Shown one piece after another: positions 47,008-55,028 of a stretch of DNA of 64,000 bases. Origin of the DNA: Agrobacterium sp. AGB01 (GTDB lineage: Bacteria; Pseudomonadota; Alphaproteobacteria; Rhizobiales; Rhizobiaceae); contig NZ_JACVAB010000003.1 of the NCBI RefSeq assembly GCF_014851585.1, forward strand, positions 434,001 to 498,000, in the 5' to 3' direction. Positions within the stretch are counted from its first letter, which is position 1. Each line of letters opens with the position of its first letter. The notes beneath the pieces were generated by a model that saw only the letters and a program-made list of their open reading frames with translations, searched no databases and was not told the DNA's origin. The translations under genes and the position numbers were made by a program.

Positions 47008-47131
47008 TCAGATTTCCGGCGGCTGTTTTACTGTTCATTAACCATGTTGGCGAATGATGGACGAACCACCATGCGACCCGGTGCGTCCTGTGAGGCATGA
47101 ACGTCTCTGTCAAAATTTCGGATCTGCGGCC

Positions 47132-47833
47132 ATGTCAGTCATCACGTTTGCAAACACCAAGGGCGGCGCGGGCAAAACAACCGCAGTCCTGTTGCTGGCG
47201 ACTGAACTTGCCCGTCGGGGCCTGCGCGTATGTGTGATTGATACCGATCCACAGCGCTGGATCTCACGGTGGCGCGATGCCGCTGATTACCGGGTCAGCT
47301 TTACAGTCATCACCTATGTCACCGCATCCAACTTGCAGCAGCATGTGCTGGACAGCCGCAAGGCCTTCGATCACGTCATCATCGACCTGCCAGGCGCACA
47401 ATCACCTTTGCTGGCCACAGCAATCGGTCTGTCAGATCACGTCATGATCCCCGTGCAGGGAAGCACGATGGACGCGCAAGGTGGTGCCCAGGTGCTGGAA
47501 CTGTTGCGTTATCTCTATGAGAAGGCCAATATCAGCATTCCGCACTCTGTTGTGCTGACGCGCGTCAATTCACTGGTCACCACACGCGCCTTGCAGGCTG
47601 CACGTCAACTGTTGGCCTCGCGTAATGTACATGTTCTGGATACACCGATCATTGAACGCTCTGCATTCCGCGACATGTTCGAATTTAACGGTTATCTGCA
47701 CATGATGAACCCGGCGCAGGTGAGCAACCTGGACAAGGCCATTCACAACGCCGCATGTTTTGCAGACGAAATTCTGCGTCTGCTTCCGGCCTCAACAGCC
47801 AAGCGCAAGTCGGACATGATGCGCGCTGCCTGA
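47132..47833 (+). CDS. ParA-like ATPase of the chemotaxis cluster (PpfA/VirC1-like)
   Basis: This protein of about 233 residues is a ParA/MinD-type ATPase. The deviant Walker A KGGAGKTT is at residues 10-17, followed by VCVIDTDPQRWISRWRD, the Walker B FDHVIIDLPG and VMIPVQGSTMDAQGGAQVLELL. It starts at ATG 47132 (MSVITFANTKGGAG); an earlier in-frame ATG at 47054 adds 26 unmatched residues. The group includes Rhodobacter sphaeroides PpfA, which positions cytoplasmic chemoreceptor clusters, and VirC1. Its place, 124 bases after cheB and facing a soluble receptor-like gene, suggests a role in array positioning or segregation. That role is inferred. Confidence 0.9.
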   Translation: MSVITFANTKGGAGKTTAVLLLATELARRGLRVCVIDTDPQRWISRWRDAADYRVSFTVITYVTASNLQQHVLDSRKAFDHVIIDLPGAQSPLLATAIGLSDHVMIPVQGSTMDAQGGAQVLELLRYLYEKANISIPHSVVLTRVNSLVTTRALQAARQLLASRNVHVLDTPIIERSAFRDMFEFNGYLHMMNPAQVSNLDKAIHNAACFADEILRLLPASTAKRKSDMMRAA

Positions 47834-47848
47834 ACAAGTTCAGGCAGC
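47825..47848. terminator. Hairpin between convergent genes
   Basis: GCTGCCTGAA (47825-47834) and TTCAGGCAGC (47839-47848) form a perfect 10-bp stem with a CAAG loop. It includes the stop codon of the ParA-like gene and lies nine bases before the end of the convergent gene. No T-run follows in either direction. It probably separates the two transcripts. Confidence 0.55.
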
Positions 47849-47857
47849 ATCACCGGC

Positions 47858-49627
47858 TTAAAACAAAGCGTCAGCGAACAGATCGTCGTCGTCTATAGAT
47901 GACGATGTAACCGTTTCTTTTGCGGGACCGAGATCAACCGGGAAATACTGGGCGTGAATGTCACGTTCTTGCGCCATGGTGTAAAGTTTGTAAATCCGGT
48001 TCGAGAAGGGCTGGATTTTTTCACCGATTGACGCGACATCAATCGAACCACCGTTCAGGACGCTCGCGGACAGTCCGCAGCACTCATCCAGGACATTGCC
48101 AAGCTCGTTTTCAAAATCGAGTTTCACGACCGCCGAGCTGATACGGCTGAACACGGCCTGACCTTCGCGCGCCAGATCCTCCATGCCAGCTTCCATTTCA
48201 GTTTTGGCACCGGTGACGGCAGCAAGTGCGTCACGCAGAGGCTGGCTGAGGTCATTGGAAGCATTGGCTTCATGGAGACCAAGTTTGCCGATTGCCGTTT
48301 CGATCTGCTGCAGGTCGGACACGATCGCATCTGCAGGACTTTCCAGCTTCTCAGCGAATACCCGTAATTCAGCGCTCACCACATTCACAGAACGTCCTTC
48401 ATCACCCAGTTTGGAGCAACGAAGATTGGAGTTCAAAGCCATGTAGTGAATTTCTGTCTTGATGGAACGCAGTACCCCCATGCCTCGGAGCAGGTCGTCA
48501 GCAGTTTGTGTAACCGTGCTCACAACAGCGTCGGCATCCGTACTGCTACCCTGCACGCGTTCTGCCAGCTGACAAGCCTTGGAGATATCACGCTCCATAA
48601 GCTGCAAGGCACCGCCACCGGCCTGGCGTGTGTTCTCGACGAGGTTATCACGCAGCGAAAGAATACGTGCAGCGTCATCGGCGAAGCTGGAAATACCTGC
48701 GAAAATCTTGCGGCAGTCCCGCTGCAGATCTGTCGTGGTTTCCTCCAGCTGTGCATTCACGAGAATCGCAACAGCTTCTTTCAACGTATCGGCTTCATCC
48801 TGAGAGAGCTCCCTGGCCTCATCAGAATTCAGGTATTCATCCAGCATCTGCATGGTCGACTGAACATGCTCGATGCGCTGGCGTGTGATGTCGCCGATCT
48901 GCAAAGATGAAAGTGCCGAGGCAATCTTGCTCTGAACGCCCTGCGCGATGGATTTAACCTGAGCAGCCATCTGCTTCATTTCGCGATGCTGTTCGCCCAC
49001 CAGCGCTGAATTGCGCTTCAAGCCTTCAATGATTTCCGGGATAGTTGCCTGAAAATCCTTCAGGATCGTTGCCGAGAAATTCCGCGCCTTGCCAAGCTGC
49101 TGGCGCATGGTTTCAAGATAGGCACCAAACTTGCCAACTTCATCAGCACCAAACTGAATGCGCTCGCGGATTTCGTCAGCAAACGATGAAAATTCGGCAA
49201 TGCCTGCACCGGTAATCTTCACCGTGATGGCAAATGTCTTGAGATAGCGGATTGTCTCTCTGATATCATCGAGATGATTGTCCGTCGACTTGCAGAATTC
49301 AGCCATGGCTTCAAACGCCACCTGCCGTTGCTGCTCGGTATCAGGCAGACGGGCAAGGTCTTCAATCGTCTTGCGCATGCCGGCGATCGCCGCATCAGCA
49401 GTACCGCCATCCATCGTACCGGCCATGCGGTCGAGAATTGCAATCAGATCACTCAAAATTTCCATGACGGAAACCAGCACTGAGCCGCCATCCAGAAAGG
49501 TCTTTTCGATGCGAGCATGCGCAACCGACAAGCCTGACGACAGGTCCGCTCGATGATCAATTATATTGGTTGTGAGTTTACGTTGTGCGTTCACTATTCT
49601 TTTCCCAACCGCCCTGTTTGAAGGCAA
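47858..49627 (-). CDS. Soluble, degenerate chemoreceptor-like coiled-coil protein
   Basis: This 589-residue protein has no membrane segment and is mostly alpha-helical. At about 391-428 it reads TEIHYMALNSNLRCSKLGDEGRSVNVVSAELRVFAEKL, clearly related to the hairpin tip of chemoreceptors (QTNLLALNAAIEAARAGE.G.GFAVVA.EVR.LA), but with changed core positions. It also has LQIGDITRQRIEHVQ at about 242-256, a motif seen in some soluble chemotaxis proteins and reminiscent of the CheZ QD..GQ helix. The C-terminus is acidic and ends DDDDLFADALF. It converges with the ParA-like gene and may be its partner, as TlpT is for PpfA in R. sphaeroides. Whether it still couples to CheA/CheW is unclear. Confidence 0.75.
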   Translation of the reverse strand: MPSNRAVGKRIVNAQRKLTTNIIDHRADLSSGLSVAHARIEKTFLDGGSVLVSVMEILSDLIAILDRMAGTMDGGTADAAIAGMRKTIEDLARLPDTEQQRQVAFEAMAEFCKSTDNHLDDIRETIRYLKTFAITVKITGAGIAEFSSFADEIRERIQFGADEVGKFGAYLETMRQQLGKARNFSATILKDFQATIPEIIEGLKRNSALVGEQHREMKQMAAQVKSIAQGVQSKIASALSSLQIGDITRQRIEHVQSTMQMLDEYLNSDEARELSQDEADTLKEAVAILVNAQLEETTTDLQRDCRKIFAGISSFADDAARILSLRDNLVENTRQAGGGALQLMERDISKACQLAERVQGSSTDADAVVSTVTQTADDLLRGMGVLRSIKTEIHYMALNSNLRCSKLGDEGRSVNVVSAELRVFAEKLESPADAIVSDLQQIETAIGKLGLHEANASNDLSQPLRDALAAVTGAKTEMEAGMEDLAREGQAVFSRISSAVVKLDFENELGNVLDECCGLSASVLNGGSIDVASIGEKIQPFSNRIYKLYTMAQERDIHAQYFPVDLGPAKETVTSSSIDDDDLFADALF

Positions 49628-49667
49628 GCTAGGTGGAATATGGAAATGACAGGTAAATTCGGACGCC

Positions 49668-49684
49668 TGTTCTAAAACAGAACA
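49668..49684. promoter_or_regulatory. Palindrome upstream of the soluble receptor-like gene
   Basis: TGTTCT-AAAAC-AGAACA is a perfect 6-bp inverted repeat with a 5-base centre, 41-57 bases upstream of the ATG at 49627. It could be an operator over the promoter. The arms are inverted, unlike the direct GTTC repeats of alphaproteobacterial LexA boxes. Confidence 0.4.
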
Positions 49685-49811
49685 ATTTGAAGGTTAATGA
49701 ACTGCGTCACATATCACTAGAATTGCAATGGACCTGTGACAGCAAGGTCTCTACACCCTGTCTTATCTCGTCTGTGAAGCGAATTTCCTGTGCAGATCTA
49801 AGCGCTTGATG

Positions 49812-50441
49812 TCACTGCGCAGGATGATGGAATATCGCCACGATTTGACGAGCAATGTCTTCCGGTGAAAGACGCCCTGCCCGATACCAGCCAGCCACCT
49901 TATTCAGCAGCGTCAACAGCAAAAGGCGATAAACGCTGCGATCAAGTGCGGGATCAAGCGGCAGCGCGTTGACAAGTTCTGTAAACAGCGCCTCAAAGGC
50001 ATCACGCTTCAGGATCAGTTTTTCACGCACCGCAGGTGGCACTGACTGAAAATCATTCATCAGAGGCAAGGTCAACGAATTCGGGTCAAGCTGGATATCC
50101 AGCATGGTGATGCATGCGACTTCCAGCCGCTTCCAAGGATCCTCAACGCCTTCGATAGCCGCGCGAATACTATCTTCCCCCATTTGCAACGCCATATCGT
50201 GGACTTTGACAAACAGGGCTTCCTTGGACTTGATGTAATGGTAGAGCGAACCGCCCAGCAGCCCGACTTTTTCACCTATGTCACGGATCGACGTCGCCGC
50301 AAACCCACGCTCGGCAAAGAGTGCGCCTGCTGCTTCCAACACCTCGAGATGACGGTCTGTGAGTTTTGCGCTGTTCAGCTGCCCAGCGCCCTGATCACTC
50401 TCATTTTCCCCTCCACGCAAAACCTTTTTTCGGGCTGCCAT
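49812..50441 (-). CDS. TetR-family transcriptional regulator
   Basis: This 209-residue regulator has the TetR N-terminal DNA-binding domain: RHLEVLEAAGALFAERGFAATSIRDIGEKVGLLGGSLYHYIKSKEALFVKV (about residues 29-79). The C-terminal ligand domain ends LLLTLLNKVAGWYRAGRLSPEDIARQIVAIFHHPAQ, which resembles the KstR2-like TetR group that controls lipid or acyl-CoA metabolism. The sequence does not show its target. It is flanked by unrelated genes (the soluble receptor-like gene downstream, a nucleotide-sugar epimerase gene upstream). A lysine/arginine-rich N-terminal tail (MAARKKVLRGG) precedes the domain. Confidence 0.9.
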   Translation of the reverse strand: MAARKKVLRGGENESDQGAGQLNSAKLTDRHLEVLEAAGALFAERGFAATSIRDIGEKVGLLGGSLYHYIKSKEALFVKVHDMALQMGEDSIRAAIEGVEDPWKRLEVACITMLDIQLDPNSLTLPLMNDFQSVPPAVREKLILKRDAFEALFTELVNALPLDPALDRSVYRLLLLTLLNKVAGWYRAGRLSPEDIARQIVAIFHHPAQ

Positions 50442-50585
50442 CTAAACTCTTCCTCGACATAGCCTGCAGATCATCAGGTTTCGAACATTGCGCACAAATT
50501 CAACGGCACGAATAGAGGTGTCGTGATTATTCGACGATCAAAAGACGGGCCATGCCAGGAGACTTGAGAAAGACGAGAAAAGGTA

Positions 50586-51599
50586 TCAAGACTTTGTGGA
50601 GTAGTAAGACTTATACCACTCGACAAATCGCGCGACCCCAACCTTGACCGGCGTGTCTGGATTAAAACCGACCCAACGTTCAAGTTCATCGGTATCAGCC
50701 GCGGTTGCCGGCACATCACCCATCTGCATCGGCAGATAGTTTTTCTCAGCCTTCATGCCCAGGGCATCCTCCAGCGCGCCGATGTAGTCCATGAGATGGG
50801 TTGGCTGATTGTTGCCTATATTGAATACACGATACGGCACGTTGCTGGTCGAGGGATCAGGATTGGCCGGATCAAAATTAGGGTCGGCCTCGGCAGGTCG
50901 ATCATTTATCCGCACAACACCTTCGACAATATCATCGACATAAGTGAAATCACGGACCATTTGCCCGTGGTTGAAGACATTGATCGGCTTACCGTCCAAT
51001 ATTGCTTTAATGAACAGAAACAGCGCCATATCCGGGCGTCCCCACGGACCATAGACCGTGAAAAAGCGCAAACCTGTCGTCGGTAGATTGAACAGATGGC
51101 TGTATGTGTGAGCCATGAGTTCATTTGCCTTTTTTGTGGCAGCGTAAAGACTTATCGGGTGGTCGATATTGTGATGTTCGCTGAACGGCAAAGCGGTGTT
51201 TCCACCATACACCGAGGACGAACTTGCATAGGCCAGACTTTCAACACCGTTATGCCGACAACCCTCAAGAATATTCAGGAAACCCTGAATGTTGGAATCG
51301 ATATAAGCGTGCGGATTTTCTAAAGAATACCGAACACCGGCCTGTGCGGCCAGATGAATGACGCGCTGCGGACGGTGTTGTTTGAAGATGCGGGCAACAC
51401 CATCCTTGTCTTCGACACTCAGCTTGGAAAAGATGAAATTCGGATACTCTTTCAACCGTGCCAAACGCGCTTCTTTTAAAGCGACGTCGTAGTAGTCGTT
51501 CAAGTTGTCCACGCCAATGACCGTATCGCCACGCTCAAGCAAACGAATGCTCGTGTGCATCCCGATAAATCCCGCCGCACCAGTAAGCAGTATTTTCAC
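50586..51599 (-). CDS. UDP-glucuronate 4-epimerase-like NAD-dependent epimerase (LpsL-like)
   Basis: This 337-residue short-chain dehydrogenase/epimerase resembles LpsL/Cap1J enzymes, which convert UDP-glucuronate to UDP-galacturonate for surface polysaccharide. It has the NAD-binding GAAGFIGMH (residues 7-15), [21 protein letters not shown], which is characteristic of this subgroup, [15 protein letters not shown], the catalytic SSSSVYGG with YAATKKANE (Y-x-x-x-K) and [19 protein letters not shown]. It is divergent from the nucleotide-sugar dehydrogenase gene at 51845 across a 245-base gap that probably holds both promoters. This gene begins the polysaccharide locus. Confidence 0.88.
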   Translation of the reverse strand: MKILLTGAAGFIGMHTSIRLLERGDTVIGVDNLNDYYDVALKEARLARLKEYPNFIFSKLSVEDKDGVARIFKQHRPQRVIHLAAQAGVRYSLENPHAYIDSNIQGFLNILEGCRHNGVESLAYASSSSVYGGNTALPFSEHHNIDHPISLYAATKKANELMAHTYSHLFNLPTTGLRFFTVYGPWGRPDMALFLFIKAILDGKPINVFNHGQMVRDFTYVDDIVEGVVRINDRPAEADPNFDPANPDPSTSNVPYRVFNIGNNQPTHLMDYIGALEDALGMKAEKNYLPMQMGDVPATAADTDELERWVGFNPDTPVKVGVARFVEWYKSYYSTKS

Positions 51600-51844
51600 G
51601 ACAGACGCTCCAACTCGCAGTTTAGTTCAGTAATGTGTGACTCGTCGCCTCGGCAACGGAACACCAAGCGTTTCCAACACAATCGATAAATCGTCAATTC
51701 GTTTTACGCTTAAAGACGATCAACATTCAGATAGTGCAGTTTAAAACGACAATCCACCATAGAAAAACCACGTGCACTTTGCTAATCGCACGTACCTTCA
51801 AGCGTTACGAAGAAGCTGCTCATATCATTCTGAAAGGTGAGATA

Positions 51845-53122
51845 ATGACGTTGGAAAATCGAACTGTAGCCGTTATTGGCCTTGGCTATGTCGGACTTCC
51901 TCTCGCAGCAGCATTCGGTCGCGTTAGAGAAACAATCGGCTTCGATATCAACCCAACGCGAATAACGGAACTTTCGTCGGGACACGACCGTACTCAAGAA
52001 CTGACGCCAGATGAGTTGAAAGCCAGCACCAAAATATCGTTCACGGCGGATCCGGCGCAGTTATTAACCGCCTCCATCTTTATCGTAACAGTTCCGACAC
52101 CCGTGGATGAGGCAAATCGCCCGGACATGACACCGCTTGTTAAGGCAAGCGAAACAGTGGGACGAGTGCTGAAAAAAAACGATGTCGTCATTTTCGAATC
52201 CACGGTCTATCCGGGCGCGACGGAAGAAGTCTGTGTACCTATCCTGGAAGCGGAGTCTGGCTTGGTCTACAACCGAGATTTTTTCTGCGGTTACAGCCCG
52301 GAACGTATCAATCCAGGGGATAAGGTCCACCGTTTGGAGAACATCGTAAAGGTCACGAGTGGCAGCACGCCCGAAACCGCTGACCTTGTTGATAGCCTGT
52401 ATAAACAGATCATTCTGGCTGGCACCCACAAGGCCAGTTCCATTCGTGTTGCCGAAGCCGCCAAAGTGATTGAAAACACCCAGCGAGACGTCAACATCGC
52501 TTTGATGAATGAATTGAGCCTGATCTTTCAGAGGCTGGAAATTGACACGATGGACGTGCTTGAAGCCGCCGGTACGAAATGGAACTTCTTACCGTTCAGA
52601 CCCGGTCTCGTTGGCGGCCACTGCATTGGTGTTGACCCCTACTACCTCACACACAAGGCTCAACAGATCGGTTATCATCCAGCTGTCATCCTAGCCGGGC
52701 GCCGCATCAATGACAGCATAGGCGCATTTGTTGCAGAAAAGACGGTAAAGCTTATTTTGCAACGTGATTTACCGCTTAACAATGCGCGGGTACTCGTGCT
52801 CGGGCTGACATTCAAGGAAGATTGCCCGGATCTACGCAACACCAAAGTTGTCGACATCATTCACTCCCTCAAAGAATATAATCTTGAGGTCGATATTTAC
52901 GACCCTTGCATAAATGTTGAGGACGCCGACCGTGAGTACGGCCTGAAATGCCTGACAGCATTACCAGAAACTGACGATTACAGTGCTGTTATCGTCGCTG
53001 TTGGCCACAGCCAATTCAAGGAAATGGGCACAGACGCATTGCGCAACCTTGCAAAGGAAAATGGCGCATTGCTGGACGTGAAATCCATATTCGCCAAGGA
53101 AACAACCGATTGGAGACTGTAA
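51845..53122 (+). CDS. Nucleotide-sugar 6-dehydrogenase (TviB/WbpA-type)
   Basis: This protein of about 425 residues oxidises a UDP-hexose or UDP-N-acetylhexosamine to the uronic acid. It has the NAD-binding VIGLGYVGLPLAAAFG, VPTPVDEANRPDMTPL, FESTVYPGATEEVCVPILE, YSPERINPGDK, the helix VIENTQRDVNIALMNEL, catalytic Cys in GGHCIGVDPYYLTHKA, and VLGLTFKEDCPDLRNTK. It fits the TviB/VipA group (UDP-GlcNAc or UDP-GalNAc dehydrogenases) better than plain UDP-glucose dehydrogenases. ATG 51845 follows AAGGTGAG; upstream in-frame ATG 51734 adds 37 unmatched residues. The product would feed polysaccharide made by the neighbouring genes. Confidence 0.9.
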   Translation: MTLENRTVAVIGLGYVGLPLAAAFGRVRETIGFDINPTRITELSSGHDRTQELTPDELKASTKISFTADPAQLLTASIFIVTVPTPVDEANRPDMTPLVKASETVGRVLKKNDVVIFESTVYPGATEEVCVPILEAESGLVYNRDFFCGYSPERINPGDKVHRLENIVKVTSGSTPETADLVDSLYKQIILAGTHKASSIRVAEAAKVIENTQRDVNIALMNELSLIFQRLEIDTMDVLEAAGTKWNFLPFRPGLVGGHCIGVDPYYLTHKAQQIGYHPAVILAGRRINDSIGAFVAEKTVKLILQRDLPLNNARVLVLGLTFKEDCPDLRNTKVVDIIHSLKEYNLEVDIYDPCINVEDADREYGLKCLTALPETDDYSAVIVAVGHSQFKEMGTDALRNLAKENGALLDVKSIFAKETTDWRL

Positions 53123-53240
53123 CGGTTTTTGGGTACTCTTCCGGCCATTAAGATATCGAGGTTGCTAGGCTGGCCGTTTCGAAATACATCGCCTATCTCC
53201 ACTCTATGAGATAACAATATTATAACTCAGAGCTCTGAAA

Positions 53241-53807
53241 ATGACGGCGAAACGCATAACCGATCTAGTTCTCGTGATATTAGCAGCGATAATTCTCGCC
53301 GTGCCCATGATCATGGTCGGCATTGCCGTGAGGCTTACCTCGAAGGGTCCGGCTCTTTACTGGTCGAAACGCGTTGGTAGAGGCAATCAATTGTTCGATA
53401 TGCCAAAGTTTCGAACGATGGCTGTGGATACCCCAGTCGTCGCAACACATCTCTTAAATGACCCAGCGAAGCATTTAACGCCAATTGGCAGCTTCTTGCG
53501 CAAGACCAGTCTCGACGAACTACCCCAGCTCTGGTGCATACTGAATGGCGAGATGAGTTTCGTGGGGCCGCGGCCCGCTCTTTATAATCAATACGACCTG
53601 ATTGAAGCGCGGACCTTGTGCAATGTCCATTCACTTCCGCCAGGGCTGACGGGCTGGGCACAAATCAACGGTCGAGATGAATTGGCGATTCCAGAAAAAG
53701 TCGCCTTGGATGCCCACTACCTGGCACGACATAGCTTCCTTCTCGACATGCGCATTTTGATTATGACCGCCGTGAGCGTTATCGGAGCCAGAGGCGTTAA
53801 GCACTAG
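53241..53807 (+). CDS. Undecaprenyl-phosphate sugar-1-phosphate transferase (PglC/WreU-like)
   Basis: This 188-residue monotopic phosphoglycosyl transferase starts glycan assembly by moving a sugar-phosphate onto undecaprenyl phosphate. It has one N-terminal membrane helix (LVLVILAAIILAVPMIMVGIAVRL), then the short catalytic domain: MPKFRTM, LRKTSLDELPQLWCILNGEMSFVGPRPAL (with the Asp-Glu pair) and LPPGLTGWAQINGRD. The length fits the minimal PglC-like class, not the long WbaP class. Followed by a 4-reductase/epimerase gene, the pair resembles wreU-wreQ of Rhizobium etli, which place N-acetylquinovosamine first in the O-antigen. That match is from memory and is only a suggestion. Confidence 0.9.
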   Translation: MTAKRITDLVLVILAAIILAVPMIMVGIAVRLTSKGPALYWSKRVGRGNQLFDMPKFRTMAVDTPVVATHLLNDPAKHLTPIGSFLRKTSLDELPQLWCILNGEMSFVGPRPALYNQYDLIEARTLCNVHSLPPGLTGWAQINGRDELAIPEKVALDAHYLARHSFLLDMRILIMTAVSVIGARGVKH

Positions 53808-53905
53808 AACTTCAGTTTTTGACGCCAAGTCGTCGCCACTTAGAATTTTGCCTTTCTTTGAGAAAGGTAGTCAGCACACTTGAATTGATTGATGGAGTAT
53901 TTTTG

Positions 53906-54829
53906 TTGAAGACGACATTGGTCACTGGAGCGTCTGGATTTGTGGGTTCCCACCTAGTTACCGAGATGGCGCGACGTAACATGCCGTTTAGGGGACTTAC
54001 GAGAGGAAGTGCGCCTAACTTGGTAACGATCCCCTCTTACAGTTCCGACATGAGCTGGCATCCTTATCTCGAGGATGTCGAGACTATCGTACATTTAGCC
54101 GCCCGCGTTCACGTGATGAGAGAGACCGACGTCGATCCAATCAAGCGATTTCGTGAAGCAAACGTTTTATCGACGATTAATTTGGCTAAACAGGCCGCAG
54201 AAGCCGGCGTTCAACGTTTTGTATTCGTGAGCTCCATCAAGGTGAATGGTGAGTGCACACCGGCCGGAAAACCATTTCGCGCAACTGACCCGCGAAGCCC
54301 ACTTGATCCATATGGCGTATCAAAAGCAGAAGCCGAGGAAGCACTCATTGAACTAGGCGCGAAAACGGGAATGGGGATTACAATCGTTCGCCCCCCACTC
54401 GTCTACGGCCCCGGTGTTAAAGGTAATTTTCAAACCTTGATCAAATGGGCACGTAAAGGCGGACCATCGATTTTTTCCAAGGTAGACAACAAACGTTCCT
54501 TCATCTCCGTCGATAATCTTTGTGATTTTCTCATAACGGTTCTGGATCACCCGAACGCATCAAATTCGGTATTTCTGGTGAGCGATGGCGAAGATCTTTC
54601 AACCCATGAACTTTTAACCAGATTGACCACAGAGCTTGGCCGCACGCATAAAAGCATACCACTCCCCCCGTTCATGTTACGAGGGCTTGGAGCACTTGTC
54701 GGTCGCAAGGACATGATTGCAAGGTTGACAGAAAACCTTGAGATCGACATGTCAATGACGAGAAAGTTCCTAGGATGGGCACCTCCCTTTTCGGTAGGCG
54801 AGAGCTTGCGTAAGCTTACGAGGCCGTAA
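53906..54829 (+). CDS. NAD-dependent sugar epimerase/4-ketoreductase (WbpV/WreQ-like)
   Basis: This extended short-chain dehydrogenase of about 307 residues has the NAD-binding TLVTGASGFVGSHLV and HLAARVHVMRE. The active site is VSSIKVNGE with YGVSKAEAEEAL (Y-x-x-x-K), followed by IVRPPLVYGPGVKGNFQTLIKWARKG. The HVMRE and KVNGE motifs are typical of the WbpV/Gne-like branch that makes UDP-N-acetylquinovosamine or UDP-N-acetylgalactosamine. I start it at TTG 53906, eight bases after GGAG at 53894-53897. An in-frame extension to 53819 contains unmatched residues. It lies about 100 bases after the sugar transferase gene and likely makes its substrate. Confidence 0.85.
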   Translation: MKTTLVTGASGFVGSHLVTEMARRNMPFRGLTRGSAPNLVTIPSYSSDMSWHPYLEDVETIVHLAARVHVMRETDVDPIKRFREANVLSTINLAKQAAEAGVQRFVFVSSIKVNGECTPAGKPFRATDPRSPLDPYGVSKAEAEEALIELGAKTGMGITIVRPPLVYGPGVKGNFQTLIKWARKGGPSIFSKVDNKRSFISVDNLCDFLITVLDHPNASNSVFLVSDGEDLSTHELLTRLTTELGRTHKSIPLPPFMLRGLGALVGRKDMIARLTENLEIDMSMTRKFLGWAPPFSVGESLRKLTRP

Positions 54830-55028
54830 TTTGATTGTGATCCACAAATAGCTCGCCAAGTTGCGCTGCGCGGTAGTATGGCGGCCTATAAAACGCGCCC
54901 CTCCCAAAATTTCAGATTTCCACAAGAATACGAACGCTCACGTATAATCGTTAATCAAGCTTTTTTTACAAAGCTTGTCACATAGCGTACACAATTACCC
55001 CAGTAACAATTGCATGGGGCAACACACA

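Noticed and set aside
49669..49683. GTTC...GAAC as an SOS/LexA box
   Set aside because: Alphaproteobacterial LexA sites are direct GTTC-N7-GTTC repeats; this site is inverted.
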